Origin: Myxococcota bacterium
GTDB taxonomy: Bacteria; Myxococcota_A; Polyangia; Polyangiales; JANWZI01
Direction of reading: 5' to 3'
NCBI GenBank assembly: GCA_025054695.1
Contig: JANWZI010000002.1
Span: 44,175-108,174, forward strand
DNA length: 64,000 nt
Below, in pieces: positions 35,926-44,998 of the stretch. Within the stretch, counting starts at the first letter, position 1. Each line of letters opens with the position of its first letter. The position numbers and the translations under genes were made by a program. Below the pieces are notes generated by a model, which saw nothing but the letters and a program-made list of their open reading frames with translations, had not been told where the DNA came from and made no database searches.

Positions 35926-36600
35926 TCACCAGCACGTCCAGCGATCCAGCCGGATCACATCTGCGGGCGTGCCGCCAGGCGGACGGCGCGTCCCGTCCCG
36001 CGCGAGAAAAAGTGGCGTCGAAAGTGCCGCGTGTCGTACGACCGCTTCGCCCGGATGGCGGGAGCGGAACGCCGCGAAGAGCTCGCGCGCGAGCGCGAGC
36101 GCGGCCTCGCAATCGAGCGCGCATGGATAGAAGGATACCACCGTCGAGCCGCCGTCGAGCGGCACGGGGTTGAGCCAGGCGTGGTGCGCGCGCGAATTCG
36201 AGGCCGCTGCCTCGATCGCGACGAAGTCTTCGTGGGCAAGCGAGCCGTCGCGGGCACGGCGCACGTCGCGCTGGACCCGACCGACGAATGCCTCGACGCA
36301 GCACGACGGATAGCCGAGCGCCAGACCCAGGGCACGATGCGCCTCGAGCACGTTTCGCGCGGCCGGGCGAGACGGGCCGCCCGGGAGAATCGTGGACTCG
36401 AGCGCGCGTAGCCGCAGGGCGTCGCGCGCGGTGCGCGCGACGTACACGAGCCGCTTGCCCGAGGACAACGGCTGCACCTCGACCGCATGGCCCGCGGCGA
36501 GCAGCGAGCGCTGGAGCTGTTCCGCGTCCGACGGCTCTGCGTACAGTCGCAATGCAGGCTTCAGTCCGAGCTCGAATGCGACTCGTTCCGGGGAAACCAC
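35926..36600 (-). CDS. DUF483-like cysteine-containing protein
   Basis: 224 residues from a GTG at 36600. The central motif ALGYPSCCVEAF and the later FYPCALDCEAALA, each with paired Cys, resemble the DUF483 family of bacteria and archaea, whose function is unknown. The Cys pairs could bind a metal. Its stop lies 117 bases before the DUF1592 gene in the same direction, so cotranscription is possible. The family name is from pattern memory and should be treated as tentative. Confidence 0.6.
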   Translation of the reverse strand: MVSPERVAFELGLKPALRLYAEPSDAEQLQRSLLAAGHAVEVQPLSSGKRLVYVARTARDALRLRALESTILPGGPSRPAARNVLEAHRALGLALGYPSCCVEAFVGRVQRDVRRARDGSLAHEDFVAIEAAASNSRAHHAWLNPVPLDGGSTVVSFYPCALDCEAALALARELFAAFRSRHPGEAVVRHAALSTPLFLARDGTRRPPGGTPADVIRLDRWTCW

Positions 36601-36644
36601 GTTAGGCCGAGCCTACCGCGAGAAGGCGAGTGCGACCGGTGGTT

Positions 36645-36807
36645 CGAGTCCGACTCCGTGTCCGAGCCCGAGTCAGTGTCCGAGTCCGAGACCGAGTCCG
36701 AGCCCGAGTCGGAGCCCGAGTCCGTGTCCGAGTCCGAGTCCCGAGCCCGAGTCCCGAGCCCGAGTCCCGAGCGCGAGTCCGAGTCGGAGCCCGATTCCGA
36801 GCGCGAC
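36645..36807 (+). repeat. GAGNCS hexamer array 13
   Basis: About 27 hexamers on the plus strand filling the divergent gap between the DUF483-like gene and the lipid kinase gene. It includes a larger repeat in which a GAGTCCCGAGCCC-type 13-mer recurs. Confidence 0.9.
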
Positions 36808-36849
36808 TGGTCCGTCGCGCTCCGGCCTTCCGCGCTATGGTCCGACGCC

Positions 36850-37791
36850 GTGTCCGACGACCGCTCCTTTCTTCTCGTCGTCAATCCTCGCGCCGGCGCG
36901 GGTCGTGCCGCCGCCCGCCTCGCCGACCTCCAGGGGGCGCTTCGCGAGGCGGGCGCGATCTTCGAAACCGCCTTGACCCGTGCTCCGGGCGAGGCCACCG
37001 CGCTTGTGCGCGCCGCGCTGCGACGAGGCGTTTCCGGTATTGCCGCCGTCGGGGGCGACGGAACCTTCAACGAGGTCGTCAACGGTTTCTTCGACGACGA
37101 GGGGCGGCCGATTCGTCCCGAGGCGTGGTTCGGACCGCTGCCCTGCGGGACGGGTGGCGATCTGCGCCGCACCCTTGGATTGCCGGCGGAAACGGCGGCC
37201 ATGGCCACCCGTCTCGTCTGGAGCCAGCCTCGGCCTATCGACGTCGGCTGGCTTGAATTCCGCGACGCCGCCGGTTCGACCGCTCGACGCGCGTTCGTCA
37301 ACATCGCGAGCTTCGGTGTTTCCGGGCTGGTCGACCGACTCGTCAACGAGGGCCCGAAGTGGATCGGGGGCCGCGCCGCGTTCCTCTTCGCGACCGTCCG
37401 GGCGCTTGCGAGCTACCGCCCGCGACGCGTGCGTCTTCGGCTCGACGACGCGGAAGCCTTCGAACGGGTCGTCGTGACGGTGGCCATCGCCAACGGACGC
37501 TACTTCGGGGCGGGCATGCACATCGCCCCCGAGGCCCGAATCGACGATGCTCTCTTCGACGTCGTCTCGATCGAGCCGACCACGAGGCGCGATCAATTGC
37601 GTGCCTTCCCGGCACTCTACGGTCGGGGAATCCTGGACCGTCCCGGCGTCCGGCTCGAACGCGCCCGCCGCGTGCTGGCCGAGCCGGCGGACTTCGAGGG
37701 CCCGATCTGGCTCGATGTGGACGGAGAAACTCCGGGCAGTCTACCCGCGAGCTTCGAGCTCCGGCCGGCGGCCCTGTTGCTGCGGGCTTGA
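36850..37791 (+). CDS. Diacylglycerol/sphingosine kinase-like lipid kinase (YegS/BmrU type)
   Basis: 313 residues from the GTG at 36850. The DAGK catalytic domain starts with VVNPRAGAGRA and has the nucleotide-binding motif VGGDGTFNEVVNGF and PCGTGGDLRRTL. The C-terminal beta-sandwich contains VAIANGRYFGAGMHIAPEA and DDALFDVVSIE. It should phosphorylate a lipid alcohol such as diacylglycerol at the membrane. The long upstream open frame is array sequence, not protein. The lnt gene follows after a 39-bp direct repeat and an array. Confidence 0.9.
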   Translation: MSDDRSFLLVVNPRAGAGRAAARLADLQGALREAGAIFETALTRAPGEATALVRAALRRGVSGIAAVGGDGTFNEVVNGFFDDEGRPIRPEAWFGPLPCGTGGDLRRTLGLPAETAAMATRLVWSQPRPIDVGWLEFRDAAGSTARRAFVNIASFGVSGLVDRLVNEGPKWIGGRAAFLFATVRALASYRPRRVRLRLDDAEAFERVVVTVAIANGRYFGAGMHIAPEARIDDALFDVVSIEPTTRRDQLRAFPALYGRGILDRPGVRLERARRVLAEPADFEGPIWLDVDGETPGSLPASFELRPAALLLRA

Positions 37792-37800
37792 CCGCAGCGA

Positions 37801-37912
37801 ATCGATGGGACGAGCTCGACGACGAGCACCGTGAAGCGGCTTGTGCACCTACTGGGGCGAAGGTCGAAACCGGATCGATGGGACGAGCTCGACGACGAGC
37901 ACCGTGAAGCGG
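37801..37912 (+). repeat. 39-bp direct repeat, two copies 73 bp apart
   Basis: 37801-37839 and 37874-37912 are identical over 39 bases, beginning ATCGATGGGACGAGCTCGAC; the second copy ends 29 bases before hexamer array 14. Each copy contains a short dyad (GCTCG-ACGA-CGAGC). It lies 10 bases after the lipid kinase stop and is not part of any gene I can support. Confidence 0.85.
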
Positions 37913-37940
37913 AAAGTGGAGCGCGAGGCTGGGTCCTAGC

Positions 37941-38043
37941 CCGAGTCCGAGTCCGACTCCGAGTCCGAGCCCGAGTCTGAGTCCGCGTCCGCGTCCGAGT
38001 CCGAGACCGAGCCCGAGTCCGAGTCCGAAACTGCGACCGAGCG
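37941..38043 (+). repeat. GAGNCS hexamer array 14
   Basis: About 17 hexamers on the plus strand between the lipid kinase gene and lnt; it ends 40 bases before the lnt start. Confidence 0.9.
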
Positions 38044-38082
38044 ACCTGACCGCCGTCGCGAGAAGGCGTATCACCGCTCGCC

Positions 38083-39612
38083 GTGGTCGTGGGTAGCGAC
38101 GAGGTCCTCTCGCGTTCCGCGTGGATTCGGTCGCTGGGCCTCGCCGCGTCTGGCGGGGTGTGCATCGCGTTGACCGGATCGCCGCTCGAGTGGGCCATCC
38201 TCGGCTGGCTCGGCCCCGCTGCCCTTCTCGGGGCGGTCGAGCCCGCGCCCGGGCGTGTGTGGTCGGCCGGCCGCGCGCTGTGTCTCGGAATCGTCTTCGG
38301 GACCGTCGTCAACGCGATCGCGCTCTACTGGATCGTCGGCCTGCTGCAGCGATTCGCCGGCTTCCCGCTGCTCGTCGCCGTGCCGACTGCCGCGCTGCTT
38401 TGGGTGGCGCAGGGAGTCTCGTTCGGGCTCGCGGCGGCTGGTTGCAGCGCGCTCGTTCGGGCTCGTTCCCTGCCGGGTTGGATCGCGCTTGCAGCGGCGC
38501 TCGTGGTGACCGGGTCGCTCGCTCCGGCCCTCTTTCCGTGGCGCCTGGCAGCCACCCAGATCGGTTTCGTTCCCTGGATCCAGCTCGCCGAGCTCGGCGG
38601 AGAGCCGCTTCTCGACGCGCTGCTGGGCATCGGCTCGTGCGCCGCCGCGGTCGCGGCGCGCGACCGCCGGTGGCTCCCGGCGTGCGTCTTCTCGATGGCC
38701 CTCGTCCTGCCGTTCGCTTACGGCGTCTGGAGGCTGCCCGTCGTCGAGGCCGAGCGCCGCGCGGCGCCGATCCTGCGCGTGGGCGTCGTGCAACCCTCGG
38801 TTTCGATCGAGGAGAAATACGACCTGCTGCGATCGGCGAGCCGACTCTCGACGCTGCACGCGATGAGCGCCGATCTCGAGGCCCGTGGGGCCGAGCTCGT
38901 CGTATGGCCCGAAACGGCGTATCCGTACCCGTGGCGCCGCGAGCGCGCCCGCGACGTGCGCGGTCGTCGCGCTCTGCTCGGTCCAACAGTCCGGGGTCCG
39001 CTGCTCGCCGGGGCGATCACGGTCGACGCGGCCGGTCGGCGTTACAACTCCGCCGTCGCGGTCGAGGCCGACGGGCGCATCGCGGGGATCGCCGACAAGG
39101 TACGCCTGCTCGCGTTCGGCGAGTACGTCCCGCTGTGGGACTGGATTCCCGCCCTGCAACGGCGGTTCGCGCGTGGTCTGTCCCCGGGGCACGGTCCCCA
39201 GGTGGTGACGGTCGCCGGCCGTCGACTGGGCGTCCTCAACTGCTACGAAGACATCCTGCCCGCCGTCGCGCGCGAGACCATGCGGGCGCGGCCGGAGCTG
39301 CTCGTCAATCTCACCAACGATGCCTGGTTCGGCCGTTCGACCGAGCCCCATCTGCACCAGGCGCTCGCGCGGCTGCGCGCGGTTGAGACCCGCCGCGACC
39401 TGATACGCGCGGTCAACACCGGCGTCTCTTCGTGGACCGCCGCCACCGGCCGCGACGAGCGGCGCACGCCGACGTGGACGCGCGCCTCGTTCGTCGCGGA
39501 CGCGCGGATGCTCCAGGGGACGACGCCCTGGGTGCGATTCGGCGACCTCGTCACGCCGGCGCTCGCCGCCCTTCTGCTCGCGGCGCCGTTGACCGCAACG
39601 CGCCGAGCGTGA
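38083..39612 (+). CDS. lnt: Apolipoprotein N-acyltransferase
   Basis: 509 residues from a GTG at 38083. Lnt adds the third acyl chain to the N-terminal Cys of lipoproteins at the inner membrane. Several N-terminal helices (about 15-215), then a nitrilase-type domain with the catalytic triad Glu277 (WPETAYPY), Lys339 (DKVRLLAFGEYVP) and Cys387 (LNCYED). NLTNDAWFG follows, and one last helix closes the protein. It fits the many predicted lipoproteins in the window. The gene ends in a good terminator hairpin. Confidence 0.95.
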   Translation: MVVGSDEVLSRSAWIRSLGLAASGGVCIALTGSPLEWAILGWLGPAALLGAVEPAPGRVWSAGRALCLGIVFGTVVNAIALYWIVGLLQRFAGFPLLVAVPTAALLWVAQGVSFGLAAAGCSALVRARSLPGWIALAAALVVTGSLAPALFPWRLAATQIGFVPWIQLAELGGEPLLDALLGIGSCAAAVAARDRRWLPACVFSMALVLPFAYGVWRLPVVEAERRAAPILRVGVVQPSVSIEEKYDLLRSASRLSTLHAMSADLEARGAELVVWPETAYPYPWRRERARDVRGRRALLGPTVRGPLLAGAITVDAAGRRYNSAVAVEADGRIAGIADKVRLLAFGEYVPLWDWIPALQRRFARGLSPGHGPQVVTVAGRRLGVLNCYEDILPAVARETMRARPELLVNLTNDAWFGRSTEPHLHQALARLRAVETRRDLIRAVNTGVSSWTAATGRDERRTPTWTRASFVADARMLQGTTPWVRFGDLVTPALAALLLAAPLTATRRA

Positions 39613-39618
39613 AAAGCG

Positions 39619-39652
39619 CGACGGGCCCGGAACCGAAGCTCCGGGCCCGTCG
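39619..39652. terminator. Hairpin between convergent lnt and the transglutaminase gene
   Basis: Perfect 13-bp stem (CGACGGGCCCGGA / TCCGGGCCCGTCG) with an 8-base loop, 7 bases after the lnt stop and 30 bases before the stop of the leftward gene. A-rich bases precede it but no long T-run follows, so termination may be factor-assisted; it could serve both strands. This is the clearest terminator-like hairpin in the window and the gap has no hexamer array. Confidence 0.7.
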
Positions 39653-39681
39653 ACTCTCGTGAACGCAGACTCTGGGTCCGT

Positions 39682-41751
39682 TCAGGGCGCCAGCGTCAGG
39701 CTCCAGCTCTCGAGGGTTCCGACGTCGACCCGGGCGTGGTCGCTGACCCGCAGCGTCCAGGTACCCGCTACGTTGCCGCTCGGCGCCGGGTTGAGCGTCA
39801 CCGTCCGCACGATGTCGTCGGCGCTGCCGCCCGAGCGATCGTGCAGCGTCCAGCTCTGCCCCGAGGGCGAGACGAGCACGACCTTGAGGTCCCCGATGTA
39901 CGGGTGGCGGATCCGCAGCGCCACGGTCGCCGAGCGGGCCGTCGTCCCCGCCGGAACGGTCGCCGTCGAGGAGATGCCCGTCGTGTTGTTGTCGGGGATC
40001 GCGAGCCCGCCCGCGCCGTGCACCGTGACCGGGGCCGCCGAGCCGCCGCCGGTGCCGCCGCCGGTGCCGCCGCCGGTGCCACTCCCCGCGCCCGCCGTGG
40101 TCACGCGGAGCGTCCAGCGCACGAGCGTACCGAGGTCCTGCGCCGCGCGGTCCGAGACGTTCAGCACCCACTCGCCGCGCGCCTCCTGGCCCTCGAAGCC
40201 GCTGACCGTGATCGTCGTCCGCAGGTCGTCGGCGCCGCCGCCCTCCATGTTGTGAACGGTGCGGGTGACGCCGTTGTGCGTGAGCGTGACGAACAGGTCG
40301 CCGCGGTAGGTGTGCCTGATGTCGAGGTCGACCGCGACCGACGCGACGCTGCCCCCCTCGGCGAGGGTGACCGCGCTGCGGACGCCGTTGGGGTCGTTGT
40401 CGGGGATCGCGAGGTTCGGCGACGCGGAAGCCTCGAGCGTGCGTCCACCGCCCGTCGGGACCGACGGCTCGCGCGACATGCGGACGAGCATGCGCACCTT
40501 GTCGAGATCGAGGTGCGGAACCGAGCTGCGCGTGAGCCGACGCGGGTTCCACAGGAAGTCGGGGTGCCGGTTGACCGAGTCGCCGACCCACTCGCCGCCG
40601 ATGATCTTGCCGTCGCGATCCAGCTCGAGGATGTACGTGTAGCGCTCGTTGCGCTCGTAGTGCCTCGGGTCGACGAGCGTCGTGGACGCCGAGGACTCGG
40701 TCACGTACGTCAGCGTCATCTCGACGTAGAAGAGCTTGGCCGCGTCCGGGTTGTACACGTAGCTGTCGCCCGTGCGACGCAGCAGCTCGTGCGCGCGCTG
40801 CACGCTGATCTCCTCCTGCTTGTGAACCTCGAACGCGACGACCGGCTGGTTCCACACCTCGTAGTCGAACGTGCGGTCCTCCGCGAACGGCTGCCGCATG
40901 ATGCCGAGGTAGTTGGCGGCGATCACGTGCAGCGCGCCCGGGTTCGTATCGCGGCAGTCGACGCTCACCGGTCGACCGTGCTCGTCGCGCTCGACGGTGC
41001 GGAGCCGGTTGTTCGGAGGCGTGCCGCTCACGTCGTTGCAACGGCCGCCGATCATGTCTGCCGGTGCGCGGTTGTAGGCCGCGATGAGCAGCGCGTGGAT
41101 GTCGGACGGGTAGAAGGTGACCCCGTTGTAGGTGACGGCGCGCTCGGGGCTGTCCTCGAGCATCGAGGCGGGCACCCAGGCGTGGCACAGGCCCCACCAG
41201 GTCTCCACGCCGTCATGATCGTCGCATTCGTCGACCCGGCCGTCGCCGTCGTCGTCGCGGCCGTTGCGCGACTCGAGGTTGCCCAGGTTCTGGCTCACGT
41301 AGCGTGCGAGCGGGCCGAGCTGATCGTAGTAGCTTCGGTCCCACGAGTCCGGCGTGCACGTGCTGCCGGCGCGGAAGGGACGCAGCGACTCGAAGCCCGC
41401 AGGCGGAGTCCATCCGTTGAAGGCGAGGTCGTACTTCTCCGCGGGTGACCACGCGTCGCGTCCGTTGGCCCGCGTGTTCCAGCGGACGTTGATGCTGTCC
41501 TCGTACGTCGGCCAGTACGTCGACGGCCAGGCCACCTTCGTCGCCCGGCCGTTTCGAGGCAACCGATCGAGGCGATACTCGAGCTGCCCCGGGAAGCGGG
41601 CGGGATCACCCGTCCAGTTCCACCGGTCTTCCTTGCCGCCGGCTTCGGCACCTGTCTCGTCCTTGTCGCCATCGACCGGCATCTCCGCCGCACATCCGGT
41701 GAATGGCAGGACCAACAACGTCGAGATCCACGCACGCAGCATCCTGGTCAT
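39682..41751 (-). CDS. Elicitor-type transglutaminase lipoprotein with two P-domains
   Basis: 689 residues from the ATG at 41751 (AAGGGG upstream). Lipoprotein signal with lipobox FTGC at Cys20. Residues about 60-440 match the elicitor transglutaminase family of oomycetes and bacteria; WWGLCHAWVPAS (Cys189) is the expected catalytic cysteine motif. A DDDGDGRVDECDD segment just before it could bind calcium. Two proprotein-convertase-type P-domains follow (each with AIPDN near the start, DIRHTYRGDL / RIRHPYIGDL and GTW/GEW), separated by a GTGGG linker. Expected role: secreted protein cross-linking; substrate unknown. Confidence 0.85.
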   Translation of the reverse strand: MTRMLRAWISTLLVLPFTGCAAEMPVDGDKDETGAEAGGKEDRWNWTGDPARFPGQLEYRLDRLPRNGRATKVAWPSTYWPTYEDSINVRWNTRANGRDAWSPAEKYDLAFNGWTPPAGFESLRPFRAGSTCTPDSWDRSYYDQLGPLARYVSQNLGNLESRNGRDDDGDGRVDECDDHDGVETWWGLCHAWVPASMLEDSPERAVTYNGVTFYPSDIHALLIAAYNRAPADMIGGRCNDVSGTPPNNRLRTVERDEHGRPVSVDCRDTNPGALHVIAANYLGIMRQPFAEDRTFDYEVWNQPVVAFEVHKQEEISVQRAHELLRRTGDSYVYNPDAAKLFYVEMTLTYVTESSASTTLVDPRHYERNERYTYILELDRDGKIIGGEWVGDSVNRHPDFLWNPRRLTRSSVPHLDLDKVRMLVRMSREPSVPTGGGRTLEASASPNLAIPDNDPNGVRSAVTLAEGGSVASVAVDLDIRHTYRGDLFVTLTHNGVTRTVHNMEGGGADDLRTTITVSGFEGQEARGEWVLNVSDRAAQDLGTLVRWTLRVTTAGAGSGTGGGTGGGTGGGSAAPVTVHGAGGLAIPDNNTTGISSTATVPAGTTARSATVALRIRHPYIGDLKVVLVSPSGQSWTLHDRSGGSADDIVRTVTLNPAPSGNVAGTWTLRVSDHARVDVGTLESWSLTLAP

Positions 41752-42019
41752 CGTCGCAACCCCTTGCGAAGTCCCGTGTGGGACGTTTCGGCACCATCGA
41801 GCTGCATGGCGCGTACCAGTCGGATCCGCCGTGATTTCGCGAACTGAAACCGGCAAGCGTCCTAGCCACCCCGGCTCGCACGACGGCGAGCGGACACGCC
41901 GCCAGCCACCATGCCTCCAGGCGTCCGGTGGCCACGTCGGGGAGCGAGCCACGTTGTGGCGGCGGGGTCTGCGGCACTTTGGCCACCTCGAGTGTTGCGA
42001 GGATCCCGAGTCCTGCATC
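41752..42019. other. Upstream region of the transglutaminase gene, no gene seen
   Basis: About 270 bases without a supported ORF. It should hold the promoter of the leftward transglutaminase gene; I see no clear -35/-10, -24/-12 or dyad. It runs into hexamer array 15 at its right end. Confidence 0.5.
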
Positions 42020-42119
42020 GGAGTGCGAGTCCGAGACCGAGTCCGAGGCCGAGTCCGAGAGCGAAGCCGAGTCTGAGTCCGAGTCCGAGACTGAGCCCGA
42101 GTCCGAGGCCGAGCCCGGA
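42020..42119 (+). repeat. GAGNCS hexamer array 15
   Basis: About 16 hexamers on the plus strand between two leftward genes, 53 bases from the stop of the next lipoprotein gene. Includes GAGGCC and GAGAGC variants, so N can be G. Confidence 0.88.
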
Positions 42120-42171
42120 AGGCGGGTCCGCGCCCTAGAGCTGCGGCTATCCATCCATCCGCGCGTCGCCG

Positions 42172-42981
42172 TCAGGGAAGCGGGGCCGATACCGACTGCG
42201 AGGACGAGACGACGAACGAGGCGCGGCCGAATCCTTCGACCGTCAGCGGAATCTCGACCACCCGCCGCAGCACGAACCGAGCCTCGCCGGCAGGCAGCAC
42301 GGCGACGTCGGCGGCCGCGATTACGAGCAGCCCCTCGTCGCGCGCCGTGCACGCGAGCCACGTGCGGCCCGCATGCACGATCGCCAGCTCGATCCGGGCG
42401 GCCGGATCGACCGGCTCCCAGCCGATCGCGAGGTCCCGCGCTCCCGCGCGGCGTGCGGGCACGTGGCGCACGGCGGGCGCGGGCGCCAGCGGTGCGACGA
42501 GACTCGCATCGAAGGCGCCGATCTCGGCCTCGCCGCGGATCCTCACGCGCTCGCCGCGATCCAGGTGGGGCATCGCCCACGATCCCGCATAGAACGCGCC
42601 TCCGACCACGTCGGCGATGTCGGGAAACGCGCGGCTGTGCAGGACGAGGGAGCGATCCCCGACGAACAGCTCGAGGGGACCCGCGTCGAGCAACTCCACC
42701 TCGCCTTCCGCATCCAGCGGACGCGCCTCGGCGTCGACCTCGCACTGCCCGATGGGGACGGCGTGTAGTCCGAGCAGGTCGAGCACGTCCCGCTCCCCGA
42801 GGCCGACGTGACGCGCGAACGCGCCTCGAACCGTCATGGCGCGCGCTTCGTCCAGGTCGACGCGCAGCAGGGCGAAGCGGCCCGCTGGACCTTCCGCGCT
42901 CGCGTCGACGCCGGCGGTGGCGCTTGCGCAGCCGAGCAGCCCCAGGCCCAACAGGAGCGGAGTCGAACGCAGCGCGCGCAC
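42172..42981 (-). CDS. Predicted lipoprotein, function unknown
   Basis: 269 residues from the GTG at 42981; signal MRALRSTPLLLGLGLLGC with lipobox LLGC. The mature part is acidic and beta-rich (AEGEVELLDAGPLELFVGDRSLVL, RVRIRGEAEIGAFDASLV) and ends SSSQSVSAPLP. No family recognised. Divergent from the first FHA/zinc-ribbon gene with a 165-base gap that holds no array and nothing I can name. Confidence 0.65.
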   Translation of the reverse strand: MRALRSTPLLLGLGLLGCASATAGVDASAEGPAGRFALLRVDLDEARAMTVRGAFARHVGLGERDVLDLLGLHAVPIGQCEVDAEARPLDAEGEVELLDAGPLELFVGDRSLVLHSRAFPDIADVVGGAFYAGSWAMPHLDRGERVRIRGEAEIGAFDASLVAPLAPAPAVRHVPARRAGARDLAIGWEPVDPAARIELAIVHAGRTWLACTARDEGLLVIAAADVAVLPAGEARFVLRRVVEIPLTVEGFGRASFVVSSSQSVSAPLP

Positions 42982-43146
42982 GCACCGAAGTATAAGAACG
43001 CAGTCGGCAACGTGGCAAACGGCTCGCGATCGACCCGTGGAGCGCGGTGCGTCGCAGCCGCGAGACGAGACGCGTCGGCCCCGCGCCGCGACCATGCCGG
43101 CGCGGTGCCGTGGGACGCCGTCTGGCCATGATAGCCTGCACGACCG

Positions 43147-44064
43147 ATGCCGACGCGCTTCCGATTGCGCTACCAGGCGAGCGACTTCGAGCTTCCCCCT
43201 GGCGAGTTCGTGATCGGTCGCAGTTCCTCGTGCAGCTTGGCCGTGGACGACGCGCTGGTTTCGCGACGTCACGCGGTGCTGCGTGTCGGTGAGTCGGGCG
43301 TGACGGTCGAGGACCTGGGCTCCCGCAACGGCGTCCTCGTCAACGGGGAGCGTATCGAGGGTTCGCGCGCCCTGCGGCACCTCGATCGCATCGTCATCGG
43401 CGCGCAAGAGCTGGTGCTGTTCGAGGTCGACCGCGGCCAGGGCGACGTCGCCTCGTCGGGGGGGGGCACGTGCGAAGTGTGCCACGCGACGCTCGGCCCG
43501 GACGACCTGCACTGCCGAGCGTGCGGCGCCCCTGCGCCCCGACGCGCCCAGACCCTCGCCGGCGCGACGCTCGAGATCCGGGTGCCCGCGGGCGGCTGGT
43601 CCGGATTGGGCGCGTCGCTGCCCGAGGAGCCGACGCGAACCGCCGTCGGCTTCGCGTTGCTCGCGGGGATCGCGGAGAAGGCGCTCGGACTCGGACGATG
43701 CGACGAGGCGGAACGGCTGGTCGGCGGACAGCTCGAGCTCCTGGTCGCTCGCGCGTCTGCCGGGGAAACCCTGGCCGCCGACCTCATGACGACCGCGACG
43801 CGATTCGCGCTCCGCCTCGCCGAGGGACTCCAGCAGCCACGGTGGGTGGACTACGTCTTCCGTCTTTACGCTGCGACCCGGCAGGTGGTGCCCGGACCCA
43901 CCGTCGATCGCATGCACGAGCTCGTGCGCCGCATCGGACACGATGACCCGCGTGCGCTGCGCGCCTACCTCGAGGTGCTCGCTCCGGTGCGCGACCAGCT
44001 CTCGGCGTCCGAGCGGTTCACGCTCCACCGGCTCGAGGGATTGAGCCGCGTCATGTCCGCGTGA
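43147..44064 (+). CDS. FHA-domain protein with zinc ribbon (paralogue A)
   Basis: 305 residues. FHA domain about 1-100: GEFVIGRSSSCSLAVDD, SRRHAVL, DLGSRNGVLVNG. A zinc ribbon follows (CEVCHATL and CRACGAP, about 112-134), then about 170 residues of helical sequence. It should bind a phosphothreonine protein in the cytoplasm; the helical part has no known name. The same three-part layout is in the opposing gene at 44051-44902, with which it overlaps by 14 bases at the 3' ends. Confidence 0.85.
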   Translation: MPTRFRLRYQASDFELPPGEFVIGRSSSCSLAVDDALVSRRHAVLRVGESGVTVEDLGSRNGVLVNGERIEGSRALRHLDRIVIGAQELVLFEVDRGQGDVASSGGGTCEVCHATLGPDDLHCRACGAPAPRRAQTLAGATLEIRVPAGGWSGLGASLPEEPTRTAVGFALLAGIAEKALGLGRCDEAERLVGGQLELLVARASAGETLAADLMTTATRFALRLAEGLQQPRWVDYVFRLYAATRQVVPGPTVDRMHELVRRIGHDDPRALRAYLEVLAPVRDQLSASERFTLHRLEGLSRVMSA

Positions 44065-44902
44065 GTCGCTCGAGCCGTGCGACCGCCGCGTCGGCCTCCG
44101 GCCGCGCACGCTCGCCGGCTTGACGCAGCACGTCGAGGTAGGACAGCAGGGCCGGGCGGGACAGTCCGAGCACGTCCGCGTCGAGCGACTCGAGGCGCTC
44201 GAGCACCTCGGGAGCCGGCGCCAGCCGTTCACGACCGTGCAATCCCACGACCCACGCCACCCACTCGGCGCCGCCCTGCGCGGCGGCGAAGCGGAGAACC
44301 TGGACCGACAGGCGGGTCAGGTCGGCCGGCTCGAGCCGTTCGCCCGCGGCCAGGCGCTCGTCGACCTCGCGCGTCGCGCGCCGCAGCATCCGCTCCACCT
44401 CGGCGTAGCGTCCCATGGCGAGCGCACGGTCGATGACGTCGGCGAGCAGCGCGAACTGCCAGCCCCGCCGAGGCTCGGCGACCACGCCGCTGACCGTGTC
44501 CTCGTCCACGACCTCGGTGGCGCCGCAATGCGGACAGCGCGACGCCGTTTGCGCGCGGGCGCGACCGCACTGGCCGCAGAGCTGCATCGCGCCCGTCGGC
44601 CGCACGTCGCGCGTGCGGCCGCGCACGACGCTGAAAACGAGCTCCTGACTGCCGAGTCGGATGCGGTCTCCGTCCGCGAGCGTGCGCTCGCCGTCGATCA
44701 GGCGACCGTTGACGCGAACACCGTTGCGGGAGCCCAGATCCTGAATCCGGGCCTCCGTGCCGACGATCCGGATCCGCGCATGGTGCCTCGAGACGAGTGG
44801 ATCCTCGAGCGTGATGTGGCAGTCCGGGCTGCGACCGAGCAGCACTTCGGGGCCCACGACGTCCAGCTCCTGCAGCAGGAAGCGCAGCCGGAACCGCACC
44901 AC
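44051..44902 (-). CDS. FHA-domain protein with zinc ribbon (paralogue B)
   Basis: About 283 residues from a GTG at 44902 (GTG 44899 next to it), chosen by alignment with paralogue A: VVRFRLRFLLQ here against RFRLRYQ there. FHA domain with LLGRSPDCHITLEDPLVSRHHARI and DLGSRNGVRVNG, zinc ribbon (CGQC and CPHC), then the helical region (AEVERMLRRATREVDERLAAGERLEPADL), homologous to paralogue A throughout. The longer open frame to 45085 reads a hexamer array as Ser-Asp and is probably not translated. Downstream of the sigma-54 response regulator in the same direction. Confidence 0.85.
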   Translation of the reverse strand: MVRFRLRFLLQELDVVGPEVLLGRSPDCHITLEDPLVSRHHARIRIVGTEARIQDLGSRNGVRVNGRLIDGERTLADGDRIRLGSQELVFSVVRGRTRDVRPTGAMQLCGQCGRARAQTASRCPHCGATEVVDEDTVSGVVAEPRRGWQFALLADVIDRALAMGRYAEVERMLRRATREVDERLAAGERLEPADLTRLSVQVLRFAAAQGGAEWVAWVVGLHGRERLAPAPEVLERLESLDADVLGLSRPALLSYLDVLRQAGERARPEADAAVARLERLTRT

Positions 44903-44998
44903 GCGACGTCCATCGTATCCGAAATCGAGCACGCGTGGTTCGGACTGGCTCCCGGCGGCGGTCACGCGGGTCGAGGCCGGCGAGCAAAAGCGCAGATC

